8,387 nucleotides of DNA, taken from NCBI GenBank assembly GCA_028293095.1, contig JAQGPK010000131.1, positions 1 through 8,387 on the forward strand, given 5' to 3'. Made by a program: the position numbers and the translations under genes. This document shows, piece by piece, positions 6,753 through 8,387 of the stretch. Under the pieces are notes generated by a model, which saw only the letters and a program-made list of their open reading frames with translations, did no database searches and was not told the origin of the DNA. Position 1 is the stretch's first letter. Each line of letters begins with the position of its first letter. Source of the stretch: Chlamydiia bacterium (lineage in GTDB: Bacteria > Chlamydiota > Chlamydiia > Chlamydiales > FEN-1388).

Positions 6753-6839
6753 GGAAGAGTGGCAGAGTGGCCGAATGCGTCTGTCTCGAAAACAGAAGTC
6801 CCTTCACGGGGACCGTAGGTTCAAATCCTACCTCTTCCG
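6753..6839 (+). tRNA. tRNA-Ser(CGA)
   Basis: This is an 87-base class II tRNA, 32 bases after tRNA-Ser(UGA), and its acceptor, D and anticodon stems are identical. The anticodon loop CTCGAAA gives anticodon CGA, which reads UCG. The variable arm is longer, GTCCC/GGGAC. The T arm is GTAGG-TTCAAAT-CCTAC. The discriminator is G and CCA is not encoded. Near-identity suggests a tandem duplication followed by a T-to-C change at the wobble base. No obvious terminator follows. Confidence 0.97.
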
Positions 6840-7243
6840 ATCCTAAAAACATCTATTCATTAAAAAACTCATCAACGCTCTCCTCTTACGCCCTAGGATA
6901 AATCGAAATAAATTTCATACACCTAGTTTATTATCAGGAGAATTGTAAAAAATTTTTAATATCAAATATCTTTTTAAAAACGCCATTTTTGAACAAAAAG
7001 CATATCTATACAAATAAGATATTGAATTTCAGGCTGTTAAAATGTGATAATCCGGCCATAATAATTTATAGTTTTTTTTATTGCCTTTTGATCGCTCTTT
7101 CCTTAAGGTAGCTGGCTAGCTCATCCGGCTCAGTAACTCTAAAAGATAGCTCAAAAGACATCGTCAACTTGTTTTTTTTCTACTTTAAGAGGAGAGGAAT
7201 AATAGCTATAGGAAACCGGTGCTTATAAAAAATAACCAAAATA
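6840..7243. other. Intergenic region and long leader of the last gene
   Basis: About 400 bases without a credible gene. The first part (6840-7020) is AT-rich and shows no clear terminator for the tRNA unit. An 8-bp inverted repeat AATATCTT/AAGATATT (6965-6972 and 7016-7023) lies next to the candidate promoter at 7022-7051. If that promoter is used, the last gene has a leader of roughly 190 bases. Within it, a strong AGAGGAGAGG ribosome-site-like run (7188-7197) has no ATG, GTG or TTG at normal distance. Confidence 0.5.
7022..7051 (+). promoter_or_regulatory. Candidate extended -10 promoter of the last gene
   Basis: TTGAAT (7022-7027) is followed after 18 bases by GATAAT (7046-7051), a five-of-six match to TATAAT. 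TG one base upstream of it (7043-7044) forms an extended -10. It lies about 190 bases before the start codon. Confidence 0.4.
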
Positions 7244-8387
7244 ATGCTAACTATGAAAACTGCTATTGCATACCAAGACTCCGAGTTCACACCAACAATT
7301 GCCTTCACAATTATACCTCCCTCTGATCGCCTTCGCACCTCCTACAGGGTTCAAAGACACGCAGAAGAGATGGCCGAAATTGTTCAACACTTGCTGGATA
7401 TAAAAAACCTAACTTATAGTAACAGCCCTACTTTTTTAAAAGATTTTGAACACAATCTCCCCTTGGTACACACTGAATTTCCTGAAGATACCCCAGGAGA
7501 AATATCGATCTATCTTATCTGCCGCCATCTCAAAAGACATAACCTTTCTCAGTTCTTCTCAGAAATGATTCAACGTTGGGTCATTCCATGGGGACAGGCA
7601 GAAATCGTCAGTGCAAAACAGGTAACATTTCATTTCAATGATTTCCCTAAGAAGACCTTTTTTGTGTCTGAAATTTTATGCCATGTTGAAGACCGGGCGG
7701 CACTTCTTTCTATTCGAGAAAAGATGCCATCAATTGCGCAAGAAATCGCCTTAGGGGCAATCTCTGCACATCATGCACGCCATATACTTGCTACGAAAGG
7801 ACTCACACTAGAGCAAAAGACAACCCAAATTCACAAAACCATTATTGAACTCTCTAACCGCAAATTGCGTCCAATTAGCCCTGACGTCTTTCTTGAAATG
7901 CAATACTTTCTCTTAGCCTGCGATGATGAATTCAAACGAATCCGCGAAGTAAGGCACATGTGCCGTATCATCTGCTACCATAATTGGTACCGCAGGCAAC
8001 TTCGTCAAGGCATGCGTCATGGAGAGAATAAAGAGCGCCAAATGCGCTTTAAGCTCCTAAAAACGCCTCTACGATTTGCTTTTGGCGAGAAAAAAGTTCT
8101 CGGAATCGTTATTGCTGTAAACTTCTTAAGTGAATACGAACAGTTTGAAGCAAAACACATCTTAAAAGCATGCCAAAGGCTACTTTCGCATATACGTATT
8201 GTCCCACATTCTTTTTTATGCTACGCCAATCCCTCAGACACAATTCATTCGTTTTACATTGAGATTGAAAGAAAGGATGGGAAGGATTTTACCTTTGATG
8301 AAGTTCAACTCCTTAAAAATGGGTTAGAAATAGAGCTCTCTTTAAGTATTGAGCAGCTCTCTCATAAGCTCTTCATGCCACATAACG
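7244..8387 (+). CDS. N-terminal part of unidentified protein, cut by window edge
   Basis: An uninterrupted reading frame of 381 codons runs from the ATG at 7244 off the right end, so the C-terminus is missing. An in-frame stop at 7226 limits the start to 7244 or to the ATG three codons later at 7253. Neither has a good Shine-Dalgarno sequence. Base composition and codon choice look like those of the carboxypeptidase gene, so I take it as real. There is no signal peptide. A helical region at about 146-200 is followed by a His/Arg/Tyr-rich basic stretch near 236-268. Residues of about 280-365 then give a beta-alpha-beta-beta-alpha pattern (VLGIVIAVNF, a long helix, IRIVPHSFLCY, FYIEIERKDG, a second helix), which resembles an ACT domain. 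ACT-like modules occur near the N-terminus of large NAD-dependent glutamate dehydrogenases, so this could be such an enzyme, but no dehydrogenase motif is visible in the part present. Function unassigned. Confidence 0.85.
   Translation, partial: MLTMKTAIAYQDSEFTPTIAFTIIPPSDRLRTSYRVQRHAEEMAEIVQHLLDIKNLTYSNSPTFLKDFEHNLPLVHTEFPEDTPGEISIYLICRHLKRHNLSQFFSEMIQRWVIPWGQAEIVSAKQVTFHFNDFPKKTFFVSEILCHVEDRAALLSIREKMPSIAQEIALGAISAHHARHILATKGLTLEQKTTQIHKTIIELSNRKLRPISPDVFLEMQYFLLACDDEFKRIREVRHMCRIICYHNWYRRQLRQGMRHGENKERQMRFKLLKTPLRFAFGEKKVLGIVIAVNFLSEYEQFEAKHILKACQRLLSHIRIVPHSFLCYANPSDTIHSFYIEIERKDGKDFTFDEVQLLKNGLEIELSLSIEQLSHKLFMPHN

Noticed and set aside
6627..6818. 63-codon plus-strand open frame across the tRNA region
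   Set aside because: It is the translation of the two tRNA genes, which fold perfectly. The repeated peptide reflects tRNA duplication.
1..8387. Defence system, toxin-antitoxin pair, prophage or transposase
   Set aside because: No nuclease, helicase, toxin, integrase or transposase motif was visible in any substantial open frame on either strand.

Overview
The window looks like chromosomal DNA of a low-GC, intracellular-lifestyle bacterium. The best guess is an environmental (amoeba-associated) member of the Chlamydiota. That placement is inference: it rests on the style of the two large hypothetical proteins, the AT-rich spacers and tRNA genes without an encoded CCA end, not on a diagnostic marker gene. 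The two genes that can be named by family are a PAP2-type membrane phosphatase and an M32 metallocarboxypeptidase.

Layout. Positions 1-244 are extremely AT-rich and hold no convincing gene. A promoter (TTCAGA-N17-TATAAT) at 245-273 leads into the PAP2 phosphatase gene (311-1087, +). The M32 carboxypeptidase gene (1053-2564, +) overlaps its end by 35 bases, so the two are probably co-transcribed; a weak hairpin plus T-tract follows. The spacer 2565-2946 carries a 149-bp fold-back element. Its arms are built from CACAGAGA-type 9-bp repeats, an element type I associate with scattered copies in environmental bacterial genomes. Next come two unrecognised genes on the minus strand, a 324-aa protein (2947-3921) and a 738-aa protein (4106-6322), separated by a terminator-like hairpin. 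Neither shows a signal peptide or an enzyme motif, and both are lineage-specific candidates. The divergent spacer 6323-6635 holds a candidate promoter for the 738-aa gene and a strong one (TTGACT-N17-TAGAAT) for two tandem serine tRNA genes, tRNA-Ser(UGA) and tRNA-Ser(CGA). After a 404-base spacer with a likely extended -10 promoter, a gene starting near 7244 runs off the right edge. Its visible 381 codons are open and end in an ACT-like fold segment, so it may be the N-terminus of a large protein.

How the parts work together. The PAP2/M32 pair is the only clear operon, joining a lipid or polyprenyl phosphatase to a cytosolic peptide-trimming enzyme; a shared pathway is not evident. I see no CRISPR array, toxin-antitoxin pair, defence locus or intact transposase. 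The items most worth a second look are the fold-back repeat, the unidentified minus-strand pair, and the unusual leader and start of the truncated last gene.
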